From CBDCME01 sp965218865 (GTDB lineage Bacteria; Pseudomonadota; Alphaproteobacteria; JAAXGF01), in contig CBDCME010000069.1 in assembly GCA_965218865.1 (NCBI GenBank), positions 62,001 to 126,000 of the forward strand: 64,000 nt of DNA, in the 5' to 3' direction. Each line of letters opens with the position of its first letter. Position 1 is the first letter of the stretch. The notes beneath the pieces are model-generated. The model searched no databases. It saw only the letters and a list, made by a program, of their open reading frames with translations, and was not told the DNA's origin. The position numbers and the translations under genes were made by a program. Positions 50,367 to 58,306 of the stretch are shown piece by piece.

Positions 50367-51248
50367 ATGGCAACCGCGAACTCGTACAGCATCGACCCTG
50401 GAAGCCGCGCATACATGGCTCTGGCCGTGGAGGCTCCGTATCTGGAACGCGAAAGGGAGGACGCCTTGGCCCGCCGTTGGCGCGATCAGGGCGACGCGGA
50501 AGCGATGCAGGAGCTGGTCACGAGCTATGCCCGTTTCGTGGTTCGCGTCGCCCTCGGTTTTCGGGGCTACGGTTTGCCGCTCGGCGATCTGATTCAGGAG
50601 GGCAACGTCGGTCTGATGGAGGCGGCGGCGCGATTCGATCCGGAGCGTAACGTCCGCTTCTCGACCTACGCGATCTGGTGGGTGAAATCGGCGATCCAGG
50701 AATTCATCCTCCGCAACACCTCGATCGTGCGAATCGGCACGACGGCGGCGCAAAAGAGCCTGTTCTTCAATCTCAGGCGGGTGCGCGCGAAGGCCGAGCA
50801 AGACGACGGCGGGACCATGACCGAAGAGGCGCGCCATTCAGTCGCCCGCTCCTTGGGCGTCCCGGTCGCGGCGGTCGAACGGATGGAGGCGCATTTCACC
50901 TACGGGGACCAGTCGCTGAACCTGACCGTGGGCAGCAATGACTCGGTGCAACGCCAGGATCTGTTGGCCGACGACCGGCCCAATACCGAGGACATCGTCC
51001 GTGACCGGCACGATTCCCGGGCCCGCTCGGACCTGTTGCGAAGGGTCCTCGGCACCCTGGCGCCCCGCGAGCGGGAAATCATCGTCGGGCGTTTCCTGGA
51101 CGAGGCGCCGAAGACCCTCGCCGAGCTCGGCGCCGTGCACGGGTTGAGCAAGGAAAGGGTGCGCCAGATCGAAGGCCGGGCGCTGCAAAAATTGCGCGCC
51201 GTCCTCGACGCGGAAACCACCGAGCCCCGCGACCTCCTCGACGACTGA
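50367..51248 (+). CDS. rpoH: RNA polymerase sigma-32 (heat-shock) factor
   Basis: 293 residues. Region 2: GDLIQEGNVGLMEAAARFDP and RFSTYAIWWVKSAIQEFILR. The RpoH box occurs as QKSLFFNLRRVR, diagnostic for sigma-32. Region 4: LAPREREIIVGRFLDEAPKT and SKERVRQIEGRALQKLRAVL. It directs transcription of chaperone and protease genes. Length is normal and the start at 50367 sits about 65 bases after a promoter-like sequence. The alphaproteobacterial type lacks the long thermosensor fold of E. coli rpoH; none is obvious here. The 3' end is partly duplicated just downstream. Confidence 0.93.
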   Translation: MATANSYSIDPGSRAYMALAVEAPYLEREREDALARRWRDQGDAEAMQELVTSYARFVVRVALGFRGYGLPLGDLIQEGNVGLMEAAARFDPERNVRFSTYAIWWVKSAIQEFILRNTSIVRIGTTAAQKSLFFNLRRVRAKAEQDDGGTMTEEARHSVARSLGVPVAAVERMEAHFTYGDQSLNLTVGSNDSVQRQDLLADDRPNTEDIVRDRHDSRARSDLLRRVLGTLAPREREIIVGRFLDEAPKTLAELGAVHGLSKERVRQIEGRALQKLRAVLDAETTEPRDLLDD

Positions 51249-51460
51249 TCCACCACGGCGCTTCTCGTAGTGCGATATTTGCGGTTGAGGCCCCGCGCAA
51301 CCGGGTCGTGAACCACCAGAAACTCGAATTCGTTACTCGGCGGAAACCACCGAACCCCGCGACCTCCTCGACGACTGATCAATCGCCCCGCGCGTCGCGG
51401 TTCGTTTTTGCGATGCCTCGCAACAACGGGTTGCAACCTGCCAGAATTCCGAATTCGTCA
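51211..51460. repeat. Imperfect duplication of the rpoH 3' end
   Basis: Codons GCGGAAACCACCGAGCCCCG through the stop (51211-51248) recur at 51340-51377 with one change. The following sequence is also related, ending in CGAATTCGT in both units. The unit is about 130 bp; the second lacks any start and is non-functional. Confidence 0.75.
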
Positions 51461-51716
51461 ATGAGCTGATTCCAACGATTGGGATGGATTCATGCGCGGG
51501 CGCGCGGCTTAACTCTAACGTGGTGTTCAGTTCGATCCGCCGGCCTCCTCCTGATCCTGATCGTCAACAAAGAAAACTGTCGTTCCTCGCGTGAATGACG
51601 TAGAATCGGATCGCGGTGCCCTTGTCGGACCCGCGCCGCCGCCGCGCCGGCCCTGGAACCCTTGGCAACGCCCGAGACCCTTTAGCTATAACGCCCGCGC
51701 GCACTCTGGTTGCCGA

Positions 51717-51792
51717 TCCCCGGTAGCTCAGTTGGTAGAGCGGGTGGCTGTTAACCACCATGTCGCTGGTTCGAGTCCGGCCCGGGGAGCCA
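51717..51792 (+). tRNA. tRNA-Asn(GTT)
   Basis: 76 bases with encoded CCA. Acceptor TCCCCGG/CCGGGGA, D-loop AGCTCAGTTGGTAGAGC, anticodon GTT in the loop CTGTTAA, T-arm with GGTTCGAGTCC, discriminator G. All arms pair. A terminator follows at once. Such a tRNA is a common integration site, and the sequence beyond it is a mobile island. Confidence 0.96.
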
Positions 51793-51795
51793 AAT

Positions 51796-51828
51796 AAAGC
51801 CCGCTAAGTCAATGACTTAGCGGGCTTT
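51796..51828 (+). terminator. Terminator of tRNA-Asn
   Basis: Perfect 15-bp stem AAAGCCCGCTAAGTC-AAT-GACTTAGCGGGCTTT starting four bases after the tRNA, ending in TTTAT. Symmetric, so it can also stop transcription from the other side. Confidence 0.88.
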
Positions 51829-51882
51829 ATGATTCCGCGCTCAGGGAAAGCGTTCGGTCACGCGGTGATGAGTGTGTCGGGT

Positions 51883-52764
51883 TCAACGATCGAGAGTTCG
51901 CTTCCAGTTCTTACGGAGGGGTCGCAACCAGATGTCCTTTTTCGGCTGGTCTCGTTTGGTATGCCTGTCATAGCGTCCTCTTCCCTGGGTGGTCCCGACC
52001 GGGATCCAGCCCGATGCCTTGTAGACGGCGCCGGTGTAGCGCGGGGTCTCGACGAAGGTCTCGATGAGCACGGGCGTTGTGTTGTAGCGCTCGGCCCAGT
52101 CCTGGGGCAGGCGGCGGCGCACGAGGGCCAGGACGTGCGAGCCGAGGTTCGGGATTTCGACCCAGGGCAGGATCAGGAACCTGGGGTTGTCGACCACGAG
52201 CGAGAGGTTCTTCTCGCGCATCTCGGGTGTCCACCCGATGAAGTTGTCGCGCGGGGCGAGCTTCCAGGCGGCGGTGGAGAAGCCGAGCATGGCGAGCGGC
52301 CAGCCGTTTCGGTCGTGGACGGCGTAGCGCATCTGGGCACCGACCAGGGTCTTGTATCCGAGGTAGTGGTAGCGGGCGATGAACTCGTTCCACAGACTGC
52401 CCTCGCGGGTGTCGCGCACGACGATGCGCATCTCCAGCGGTTGGACCTCGTCGAGGGTCGTCGGTGCGGGGAACAGCGGCGGCTCGGTGTCCGATCCGAA
52501 GACGATGGGCTTTGGCCGGCCCTGCCTTCCCCTCGGCGGCGGCAGGGTGATCAGGCCGTCGCGGTGCATGGCGAGCATGGTGACGCGGGCCATCATGTCC
52601 TTCAGCCCGCCGTCGGGCTTGAGCCAGCCGATGCGCCGGCAGAACTCTCTGGACAGGGCAGCGCGGGTCGGCGGCGGATCGGCGGCGATCAGGGCGCGCA
52701 GCAGCGCCATCTCGTCTGCGGTGAAGTCGCGCCCGTAGTAGCGGCACTCGACGGTGCCGGTCAT
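51883..52764 (-). CDS. DruA-like (DUF4338) protein of IS66 element A
   Basis: 293 residues, start ATG 52764 overlapping the transposase stop (ATGA), so translation is coupled. N-terminal segment CRYYGRDFTADEMALLRALI and LSREFCRRIGW; then the DUF4338 core: WNEFIARYHYLGYKTLVGAQ, RDNFIGWTPEMREKNL, DNPRFLILPWVEIPNLGSHV, LIETFVETPRYTGAVYKASG. The same core is fused to the N terminus of the ISAs1 transposase in this window. DruA is a component of Druantia anti-phage systems, but no druB-E or helicase gene is nearby, so here the role is most likely in transposition (inference). Confidence 0.85.
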   Translation of the reverse strand: MTGTVECRYYGRDFTADEMALLRALIAADPPPTRAALSREFCRRIGWLKPDGGLKDMMARVTMLAMHRDGLITLPPPRGRQGRPKPIVFGSDTEPPLFPAPTTLDEVQPLEMRIVVRDTREGSLWNEFIARYHYLGYKTLVGAQMRYAVHDRNGWPLAMLGFSTAAWKLAPRDNFIGWTPEMREKNLSLVVDNPRFLILPWVEIPNLGSHVLALVRRRLPQDWAERYNTTPVLIETFVETPRYTGAVYKASGWIPVGTTQGRGRYDRHTKRDQPKKDIWLRPLRKNWKRTLDR

Positions 52765-55139
52765 CCCGACGCCGTGAACTCGCGCTTGCGCTCCTCGCTC
52801 ATCGACCACGGCAGCCATGGCGACAGGTCGTCGGGCGGCTTGCCGCCATTCTCCGCGCAGGCTGCCAGCCACGCCTCCAGCCAGCGCAGGACGTCGATGC
52901 CGTTCAAGGCGAGGGTGCCGACGACCGAGTACATCATCGCCGTGAAGTCGGCGCCGTCCTCGCTGTCGGAGCCGAATGACTGGCGGCGCCCGATGACCGC
53001 GCCGCGCAATCCGCGCTCCGCGGCATTGTTGTCCATGGGGATCTGAGGATTGTCGACGAAGACGCTCAGCCCCTCGCGGTGCTTGAGCAGCGAGCGCAGC
53101 GCCTTGCCCTGGCGCGCCTTGGCCGGCAGGGCGGCCAGCTCCGCTTCGGCCTGCGCGAACAGGCCATCGACGGCCTTCTTCAGCGCCTCCTGCGCCGCGT
53201 CGAACGCTGGCGTCTGGCGTTCGAGAGCGGGGTTGTAATGCTTCAGCCGCTCCTTGTTCAGCCGGCAGACCGACGCGAACCGCTCGACCCATCCCTCGCA
53301 CCACTGCGTCAGCTTCGCCTGGCCGGCCGCGCACTCGATGAAGTCGCGTCGCTGGTGGACCCAGCACCAGCACAGGATCACCTTGCCGTCGAGCTCGCGT
53401 GCCATCTTCGTGTAGGCGGTGTAGCGGTCGCAGACCAGGAACACGACGCCCTTGACCGAACCGAACAGCTTCATCGCGACCTCGGCGCTGCGCGAGGGGT
53501 CGACGAGGAAGTAGACCGCGTCGGCGCTGATCGAGATCCACAGCCATGCGCGCCGCGAGCGTCCGGTCTCGCTCAGCGACTGGATGCGCCAGCCCGTCTC
53601 GTCGCCGTGCCGCACCGCCATCTCGTTCTGGTAGGCGAAGATCGCCTCGGCGAGCGGCGCGAACAGCACCAGGAAGCGGGGCACGCTGCTGGCCACCGTC
53701 CCCGGCGGGATCGTCAGCCCCTGGGCCACCATCCACGCCGCGACCCGTCGCAGGGGCCGCAGGCAGGCGAAACGCTCGAAGAGGATGCGCGCCCAGACGC
53801 TGGTCCCGTAGGGCGTCCTGGGGAACAGCCGGGCCGGCGGGGGCGCGATCACTTCCGGAGGCGAGGATACGCAGTCGCAACCCCGGCGGTAGCGCGGACG
53901 CACGATCCTGCGGATGTGGGCCTTGACCGCGATCTCGATGATCGACGACGAGCGCTCGCCGTTGGCGACGTAGGGCTTTCCGCAACACGAGCACACGAGC
54001 GCGTCCTGCGGCGGATCCTGCCGCTCCTCCTTCTCCTCGAGCGCGGGCCGCTGGGTGCGGCCGTGCCCGGGCGCGCCGCCTTGCTGGCCGCGCCCGCGGT
54101 CCGAGCGCGGCTTGTCCTGCTTCTCGCTCCTGCCCCCGAAGACCGCCTTCGACAAGACGGCCCGGGTCGAGCGCAGCTGGGCAATCCGGGCTTGCAGTCT
54201 CGCTCTGTGGGCGCGCAGGGACTTTATCTTCTTGCCCAGCCGTCCGTTCGCCTTGCCCAGCCGCGCGGTCTCCTTGCGCAGCGACTCGATGGTCTTGTCC
54301 CGATCGCGCAGTCTCTTGAAGACCGCGCTGAGCAGGGGACGTTCGGCAAGCTCGGCCTCCAGCCCCTGCTTCTCGAAGGTGGACTTCCTCAGGGCGAGTT
54401 GCAGATAGTCGATGCGCCTCGTCAGCGAATGGATGAGGTCCATCTGGTCGTGGTATCCCACCAGCGCCCCGCGGAGCAGCTTGGCCTCGCGGGACAGTCG
54501 GCGTACGATCGCCTTGAGGTCTTGCAACCGTTCCTGATCGCGGCGCAGCCTGCGGTTCTCCCGCTTCAGCCCACGGGTCTCGCGGTTCAGGGATCCGACT
54601 TCCCCGCGCAGCGCCCTGATCGTGTCCCTCTGCTTGCGCGCGCGTTCCAGCGCCTTGCGCAGCCGGGCGCTCGCTTCGGGCCGCGACGCCTGTGTCGGCC
54701 GTTTCGACCTGCGAAGCGCCGCGACCTTCCTGCGCAACGCCACGAGCTCGTCCTTCTGCTCCTGCGAGCGCTCCAGCGCCTTGCGCAGCCGGGCGTTCTC
54801 CCTCGACAGCTGCCCGGTCGTGGCCTTCGGGGCTTTCGATGCCAGGGCCTTGTGCGCTCGACGGGTATTCCTCGGCGCCGGCCCGCTTGCGCCTTTGCCA
54901 ACTTCTGCCTTGCGCAGAGAAGTACGGAGCCGACGAACATCGTTGAGCAGCTCTTGCACGCGCGCTTCGCCCGCGTCCGCCCGCGCCCGCTCCGTCTCCG
55001 CGCGGGCTTGCGCCTGTTCGTACAGAGACTGCCAGTCGCGCGGCTCCGACGCCGATGCCGCCATGGGGGACGACCAGACCCCGTCGTCGCCTTCGATCAG
55101 CGTCACCGACGCCCCGATATCCTCGTCGCGAATCGCCAT
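52761..55139 (-). CDS. IS66-type transposase with long coiled-coil N terminus
   Basis: 792 residues. The first 320 or so are Arg/Leu-rich heptads with recurring units such as LRKALERSQEQKDELVALR and LRKALERARKQRDTIRALR, probably a coiled coil. A zinc-binding segment (CSCCGKPYVANGER) and the IS66 catalytic domain follow: RHGDETGWRIQS, VCDRYTAYTK and PMDNNAAERGLRG hold the DDE residues, then the C-terminal LNGIDVLRWLEAWLAACAEN. Classical IS66 TnpC is about 510 residues and works with TnpA and TnpB; here they are absent and the N-terminal extension is much longer. No frame break seen. Confidence 0.88.
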   Translation of the reverse strand: MAIRDEDIGASVTLIEGDDGVWSSPMAASASEPRDWQSLYEQAQARAETERARADAGEARVQELLNDVRRLRTSLRKAEVGKGASGPAPRNTRRAHKALASKAPKATTGQLSRENARLRKALERSQEQKDELVALRRKVAALRRSKRPTQASRPEASARLRKALERARKQRDTIRALRGEVGSLNRETRGLKRENRRLRRDQERLQDLKAIVRRLSREAKLLRGALVGYHDQMDLIHSLTRRIDYLQLALRKSTFEKQGLEAELAERPLLSAVFKRLRDRDKTIESLRKETARLGKANGRLGKKIKSLRAHRARLQARIAQLRSTRAVLSKAVFGGRSEKQDKPRSDRGRGQQGGAPGHGRTQRPALEEKEERQDPPQDALVCSCCGKPYVANGERSSSIIEIAVKAHIRRIVRPRYRRGCDCVSSPPEVIAPPPARLFPRTPYGTSVWARILFERFACLRPLRRVAAWMVAQGLTIPPGTVASSVPRFLVLFAPLAEAIFAYQNEMAVRHGDETGWRIQSLSETGRSRRAWLWISISADAVYFLVDPSRSAEVAMKLFGSVKGVVFLVCDRYTAYTKMARELDGKVILCWCWVHQRRDFIECAAGQAKLTQWCEGWVERFASVCRLNKERLKHYNPALERQTPAFDAAQEALKKAVDGLFAQAEAELAALPAKARQGKALRSLLKHREGLSVFVDNPQIPMDNNAAERGLRGAVIGRRQSFGSDSEDGADFTAMMYSVVGTLALNGIDVLRWLEAWLAACAENGGKPPDDLSPWLPWSMSEERKREFTASG

Positions 55140-55248
55140 CCGCGCGACGATATCCGGTGGCCGTCGGTGTTACCAGTGAATTATGCACGGTCTCCAATAT
55201 GACCTCAGCCTGTCCCATCACCGCGTGACCGAACGCTTTCCGCTCAGG

Positions 55249-55550
55249 AGCTAATTTTCCTGCCTGACTCCACACAGACTCCACGCGGACGGGATTTTGC
55301 GGGCTCTGGCAGAGAACATCCATGCAGGTGCGGGGAACTGAAAATCGACCCGCAGATCGCGGTCACCTGTTCGACGGTCCGCTGCGCGAAGCGACACAGA
55401 GGGTCGAGAGGGTCGGCGCGAAGGTGCTGAGGTTTGCGGCTGGGCCGCCGGGTCGGAAGCTGGCAAGCGCCGCGCCTCCGGGACGAGTTGCTGAACGGAC
55501 AGAAGAACGGCTCTACGTCGAACGGAGTTTCCTAGTTTAAGGTCTCTCTA
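55249..55550. other. Intergenic region, no gene seen
   Basis: About 0.3 kb between the IS66 element A target duplication and the first island gene. No recognisable coding or RNA feature; an attachment site next to tRNA-Asn may lie here but I cannot identify it. Confidence 0.35.
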
Positions 55551-55733
55551 TTAGTCACATTCTATTTCTCTAAGGCCCGGCCATACGTAAGGATCGCTGC
55601 AAACCACGTCGCCATTGATCGTCACGTCCCAACCGAAGAGCCACCCGCTACCGCCCACGAGAGTGGCCGCATAAGCAGTCGTTGCCGTCGCTATTCCGAC
55701 ACCCGCGATTAGGCCATATATGAAATTCCGCAT
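55551..55733 (-). CDS. Small exported hypothetical protein
   Basis: 60 residues from ATG 55733, chosen because GAAGGGATTAAAC is a good ribosome site upstream and MRNFIYGLIAGVGIATATTA is a clear signal peptide ending AYA. The mature part is only about 38 residues (TLVGGSGWLFGWDVTINGDV) with two cysteines (VCSDP, EIECD) that may pair. This kind of small secreted protein with a beta-like core occurs in prophages and genomic islands; no function is assigned. It follows the P63C fragment on the same strand. Confidence 0.5.
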   Translation of the reverse strand: MRNFIYGLIAGVGIATATTAYAATLVGGSGWLFGWDVTINGDVVCSDPYVWPGLREIECD

Positions 55734-55763
55734 GTTTAATCCCTTCATCCGGGGTTAACGATC

Positions 55764-56042
55764 TCAATCCAGCGGGATCGTCTCATTCAGCTTGGGAAAG
55801 GCGCGGTTCAAGCTGCGCATGAAACCATCCCAACTCGGGGAGGCGCGCATGAGTGCCGTGACAGCCGCTAGATGTTCTTTGAGTCTTGGGTCGCCGAAGT
55901 CGGGGGTGAACCATTGATGGTGCCGACTCTTCCGGTATCCGGCTGGCAGCTTCGGGTTTTTGCGTCGCAGCTCAGCAAGCACGCCAGGGGCGAGCCGAGC
56001 ATGCACCAGGCCTCTCAGCCACTCCGCAATTTGTGAGGACAC
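55764..56042 (-). pseudogene. P63C-domain phage protein, C-terminal fragment
   Basis: 92 codons of which the last 80 match the end of the phage P63C domain: LVHARLAPGVLAELRRKNPK, KSRHHQWFTPDFGDPRLKEH, LAAVTALMRASPSWDGFMRS. P63C proteins are normally 250-300 residues, so the N-terminal two thirds are missing. The first residues (MSSQIAEWLR) do not fit the family and arise at a junction marked by the repeat CTCCGCAATTTGTG (also at about 56080). Overlaps the end of the upstream exported protein by 28 bp. Confidence 0.65.
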
Positions 56043-56635
56043 TGTTCAACTGCAGCTGTAAATCCGTTCAAGTCGAACTCCGCAATTTGTGGTTCTCCAT
56101 CAATAGAAAATAGTGTCATCTCTAAAAACATCGTCGATCCGGCCTTCAAATTATGCATCAGCACATCCTTATCCTCCAATCCATTCAAATGCGACTTACC
56201 AGCTTGATCCAACAATTCACTCAAATACGACTTGCCATATCGAAATGACATTCCATCGATATTGTCTTCCCATACACTAAACGACAAATTCTCTGGTGGC
56301 TCTTGATCGAACCTTATTCGAGCGTATTGAACTCTGCGGCCATCAAGATAAGTATCAACATGAAAACCGAGATCGTTTGCACGAGCATAAAAGTTTCTTC
56401 CGCAACTATAACCGAATAATATTTTTCCCTTTCTAAGCCATCCGCTGAGGACGTTCTTTGAATATGTAACTATAAATACGCTTGTGTCCCCGGACATTCT
56501 GTCAACACTTGTACGAACGCTCCACGCGTCATAATGTTGTTCTTCGGCCGCCGCAATGGCAGTCGTGGGCATTGCGGCCAAAATGTTAAGTAATAGAAGA
56601 ACACAAGTGTGACGGAGAAAAATTGTACTAATCAT
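56015..56635 (-). CDS. Exported protein resembling TagO/VasI
   Basis: 206 residues from ATG 56635, which follows GAGGGAG. Signal peptide MISTIFLRHTCVLLLLNILA. The mature part begins YDAWSVRTSVDRMSGDTSVF and includes CGRNFYARANDLGFHVDTYL, VQYARIRFDQ, DVLMHNLKAGSTMFLEMTLF and a final IAEFDLNGFTAAVEQC. This order (W-x-V start, C in the second strand block, F-D-L-x-G-F end) resembles the TagO/VasI-like periplasmic family linked to type VI secretion and phage contexts. AT-rich composition suggests a recent gain. Its 3' end overlaps the P63C fragment frame, so the C terminus may be chimeric. Confidence 0.5.
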   Translation of the reverse strand: MISTIFLRHTCVLLLLNILAAMPTTAIAAAEEQHYDAWSVRTSVDRMSGDTSVFIVTYSKNVLSGWLRKGKILFGYSCGRNFYARANDLGFHVDTYLDGRRVQYARIRFDQEPPENLSFSVWEDNIDGMSFRYGKSYLSELLDQAGKSHLNGLEDKDVLMHNLKAGSTMFLEMTLFSIDGEPQIAEFDLNGFTAAVEQCPHKLRSG

Positions 56636-56795
56636 GGGAACTCCCTCGCCATCCATTTGACCTCGCCGGCCACCACTGCATCGTCTGGCCACGGCATATC
56701 CGGCCAGTCGGGCGAATCGCTGTCACTCACCAAGAGCCAGCCGCCGTCATCCCCTTTGCCCATGCGCTTGACGATCAGGCCGTCCGGCCAAGGTG
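56636..56795 (-). pseudogene. S24 peptidase (LexA-like) C-terminal remnant
   Basis: About 50 codons read DGLIVKRMGKGDDGGWLLVS and DDAVVAGEVKWMAREF, the final part of an S24 repressor-peptidase with the catalytic lysine in IVKRM. The N-terminal and serine parts are absent. It lies directly behind the intact S24 repressor, in the same strand, as a second degraded copy. The stop overlaps the ATG of the exported gene at 56635. Confidence 0.55.
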
Positions 56796-56798
56796 CCG

Positions 56799-57626
56799 TC
56801 AACCGCCATCTTCATCAAGAACACCATCTTGCATCATCTCTGCTTCGATATCTGCCTTAGCTTGATCAAGGTCCGCCGCGGCGCCTGTATCTACCCGATG
56901 CTTAGCCAGTATCTCAAGCAACCTGCCCAAATCGGCGATCTGTTTCTTGCTGGCCATCTTCTCGCCCAGCCATGTCCCCCTCCAGACTACTTCGCCGATG
57001 AGAATGGCCTGAGGGCCCATGTCTATTGGTTCATAGTCCTTGTTGTCGCTCGTCAATATCCACTTGTTGTCCGGTTTCCTTTCCAGGCGCTTTACGAGCA
57101 GATCATCCATGTTTCTAACAGCGAAAACTTTGCCTTGGCGCGCTTCATTGCAGCAATGGTCGACAAGCACGGTATCGCCGTCGATCAGCAACGGCTCCAT
57201 GCTATCTCCGGCGATTTCGACAGCGCTGACCTGTCCTGGCTGTAGCCCGTATCTCTGCATCCACTCATGTCGGAAAGCGAGAAGCGCCACAGGTTCGTCT
57301 TCCTCATCTGACGCCGCAGCGCCGTGTCCGGCGACCAGGCGCACCGAGAGCTTTGGCACCATGACATGCTCGGCATCATCGATAGCGGGATCGTAGGAGC
57401 GAGGTTCGGGGAGACTGGCAATGCCCTGAGGGGGCCCGACGTAGAACTCGAGGCCGAGGGTCTCGCAGAGTAAGCGGGTGCGCTCAACGGATGGCACGCG
57501 ACCGGTCTTGATTAGCGACAGCGCACCAGGTTGCCCAATCGCCGCCCGTGAAATCTCGCGCTCTGAACGCCCGCTCGCGCGTGCCGCTTCCAGAATCACG
57601 CGTAGGTATGGGAGCAGGTCAGGCAT
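56799..57626 (-). CDS. Phage-type S24 repressor/peptidase
   Basis: 275 residues from ATG 57626 (frame open to 57656). N-terminal HTH-like part (LPYLRVILEAARASGRSERE, ISRAAIGQPGALSLIKTG) and C-terminal S24 self-cleavage domain with the serine in AGDSMEPLLIDGDTVLVDH and the lysine in FAVRNMDDLLVKRLERK. Such CI/LexA-like repressors keep a prophage silent and are cleaved on RecA activation. A C-terminal extra segment (MASKKQIADLGRLLEILAKH) is unusual and may mediate multimers. It is divergent from the small Cro-like gene at 57717 over a 90-bp region with palindromes. Confidence 0.82.
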   Translation of the reverse strand: MPDLLPYLRVILEAARASGRSEREISRAAIGQPGALSLIKTGRVPSVERTRLLCETLGLEFYVGPPQGIASLPEPRSYDPAIDDAEHVMVPKLSVRLVAGHGAAASDEEDEPVALLAFRHEWMQRYGLQPGQVSAVEIAGDSMEPLLIDGDTVLVDHCCNEARQGKVFAVRNMDDLLVKRLERKPDNKWILTSDNKDYEPIDMGPQAILIGEVVWRGTWLGEKMASKKQIADLGRLLEILAKHRVDTGAAADLDQAKADIEAEMMQDGVLDEDGG

Positions 57627-57657
57627 GCTGTCAAAATACAGTGTTGGCAAAAACATT

Positions 57658-57695
57658 CAATATTGCTCTCAATAGCGGTTGACATTGATATCAAT
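57658..57695. promoter_or_regulatory. Divergent operator region of the prophage switch
   Basis: Between the repressor and the Cro-like gene lie the palindromes CAATATTG (57658-57665) and ATTGATATCAAT (57684-57695) in an AT-rich stretch. This is the usual place for repressor operators controlling both genes. Confidence 0.5.
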
Positions 57696-57716
57696 TGAAG
57701 GCGTTCTTGACTTCCC

Positions 57717-57986
57717 ATGAAGGCAGTACCCGATACCGCAAGCCTCCTAGCTCTCTGTTCGGCCTACTGCGCTGCGACGGGTCGTAGCGAGTCTCGGGTT
57801 TCTGACCTAGCAACTGGAAACCCCTATTTTTTCAAACGCTTGCGCGCCGGAATGGGTTGCACGGTAAAGACCTATGGCCGCGCCCTCCAATGGTTCTCTG
57901 ACCACTGGCCCGAGGGCCTTGAGTGGCCGGCTGACATCCCACGGCCCGAGCCCCGCCCCGAGGGCGAGCGCGGGGAGGCGGCGTGA
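57717..57986 (+). CDS. Cro-like small protein of the prophage switch
   Basis: 89 residues, divergent from the S24 repressor. TASLLALCSAYCAATGRSES and RVSDLATGNPYFFKRLRAGM form a compact helical pair that could be an HTH (compare repressor-type SxxxxxLGxNPxxxxRL), followed by VKTYGRALQWFSDHWPEGLE and a Pro/Glu-rich tail. Size, position and orientation match a Cro or excision-control gene, though it belongs to no family I can name with certainty. The stop overlaps the next start (TGATG). Confidence 0.55.
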   Translation: MKAVPDTASLLALCSAYCAATGRSESRVSDLATGNPYFFKRLRAGMGCTVKTYGRALQWFSDHWPEGLEWPADIPRPEPRPEGERGEAA

Positions 57987-58252
57987 TGTCGGTGCGGGCA
58001 ACAGATCACGCCGTGACTTCGCTGTTGACAGCGGACGCACGCGGACGCACAGTGACGGTGGAGCTTGAAATCTCCTACAAGGCGGACAACCGCCCCCGTC
58101 AGATTGGCGGCATTTTTGTGCCCTCACCATGGCGGGAGTCCGGTAGCGGTAACGCCCGGGGCTGTCCTTGTACAGTTTTCAACTCCCGTCACCAGGGCGG
58201 TCTGAAAGCCTCTCTGTTGGCGCGTTACAACGCCTACAAGGAGGCGCCATGA
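57986..58252 (+). CDS. Small hypothetical protein in prophage operon
   Basis: 88 residues from ATG 57986 (overlapping the previous stop) to TGA 58252 (overlapping the ATG of the next gene). Core RTVTVELEISYKADNRPRQI and SPWRESGSGNARGCPCTVFN; no recognised domain. Tight overlaps on both sides support that it is translated as part of an early operon. Confidence 0.5.
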   Translation: MSVRATDHAVTSLLTADARGRTVTVELEISYKADNRPRQIGGIFVPSPWRESGSGNARGCPCTVFNSRHQGGLKASLLARYNAYKEAP

Positions 58253-58306
58253 CCGAGGCCCAACCGCACCCGCCCCATGATCGTGGCGGTCTGATCGACG
58301 ATCTAA

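Larger units (their letters stand above)
51846..55240 (-). mobile_element. IS66-type element A with DruA-like partner
   Basis: 3395 bp with inverted ends GAAAGCGTTCGGTCACGCGG and an exact 8-bp target duplication CGCTCAGG (51838-51845 and 55241-55248). It carries a long transposase and a DruA-like gene but no tnpA/tnpB. It is distinct from element B at 59.7-63.4 kb in ends and sequence. Confidence 0.92.

Noticed and set aside
51883..55323. 1146-codon open frame on the minus strand across IS66 element A
   Set aside because: Only its last part (DruA-like gene) is real; the rest is an out-of-frame shadow of the IS66 transposase.
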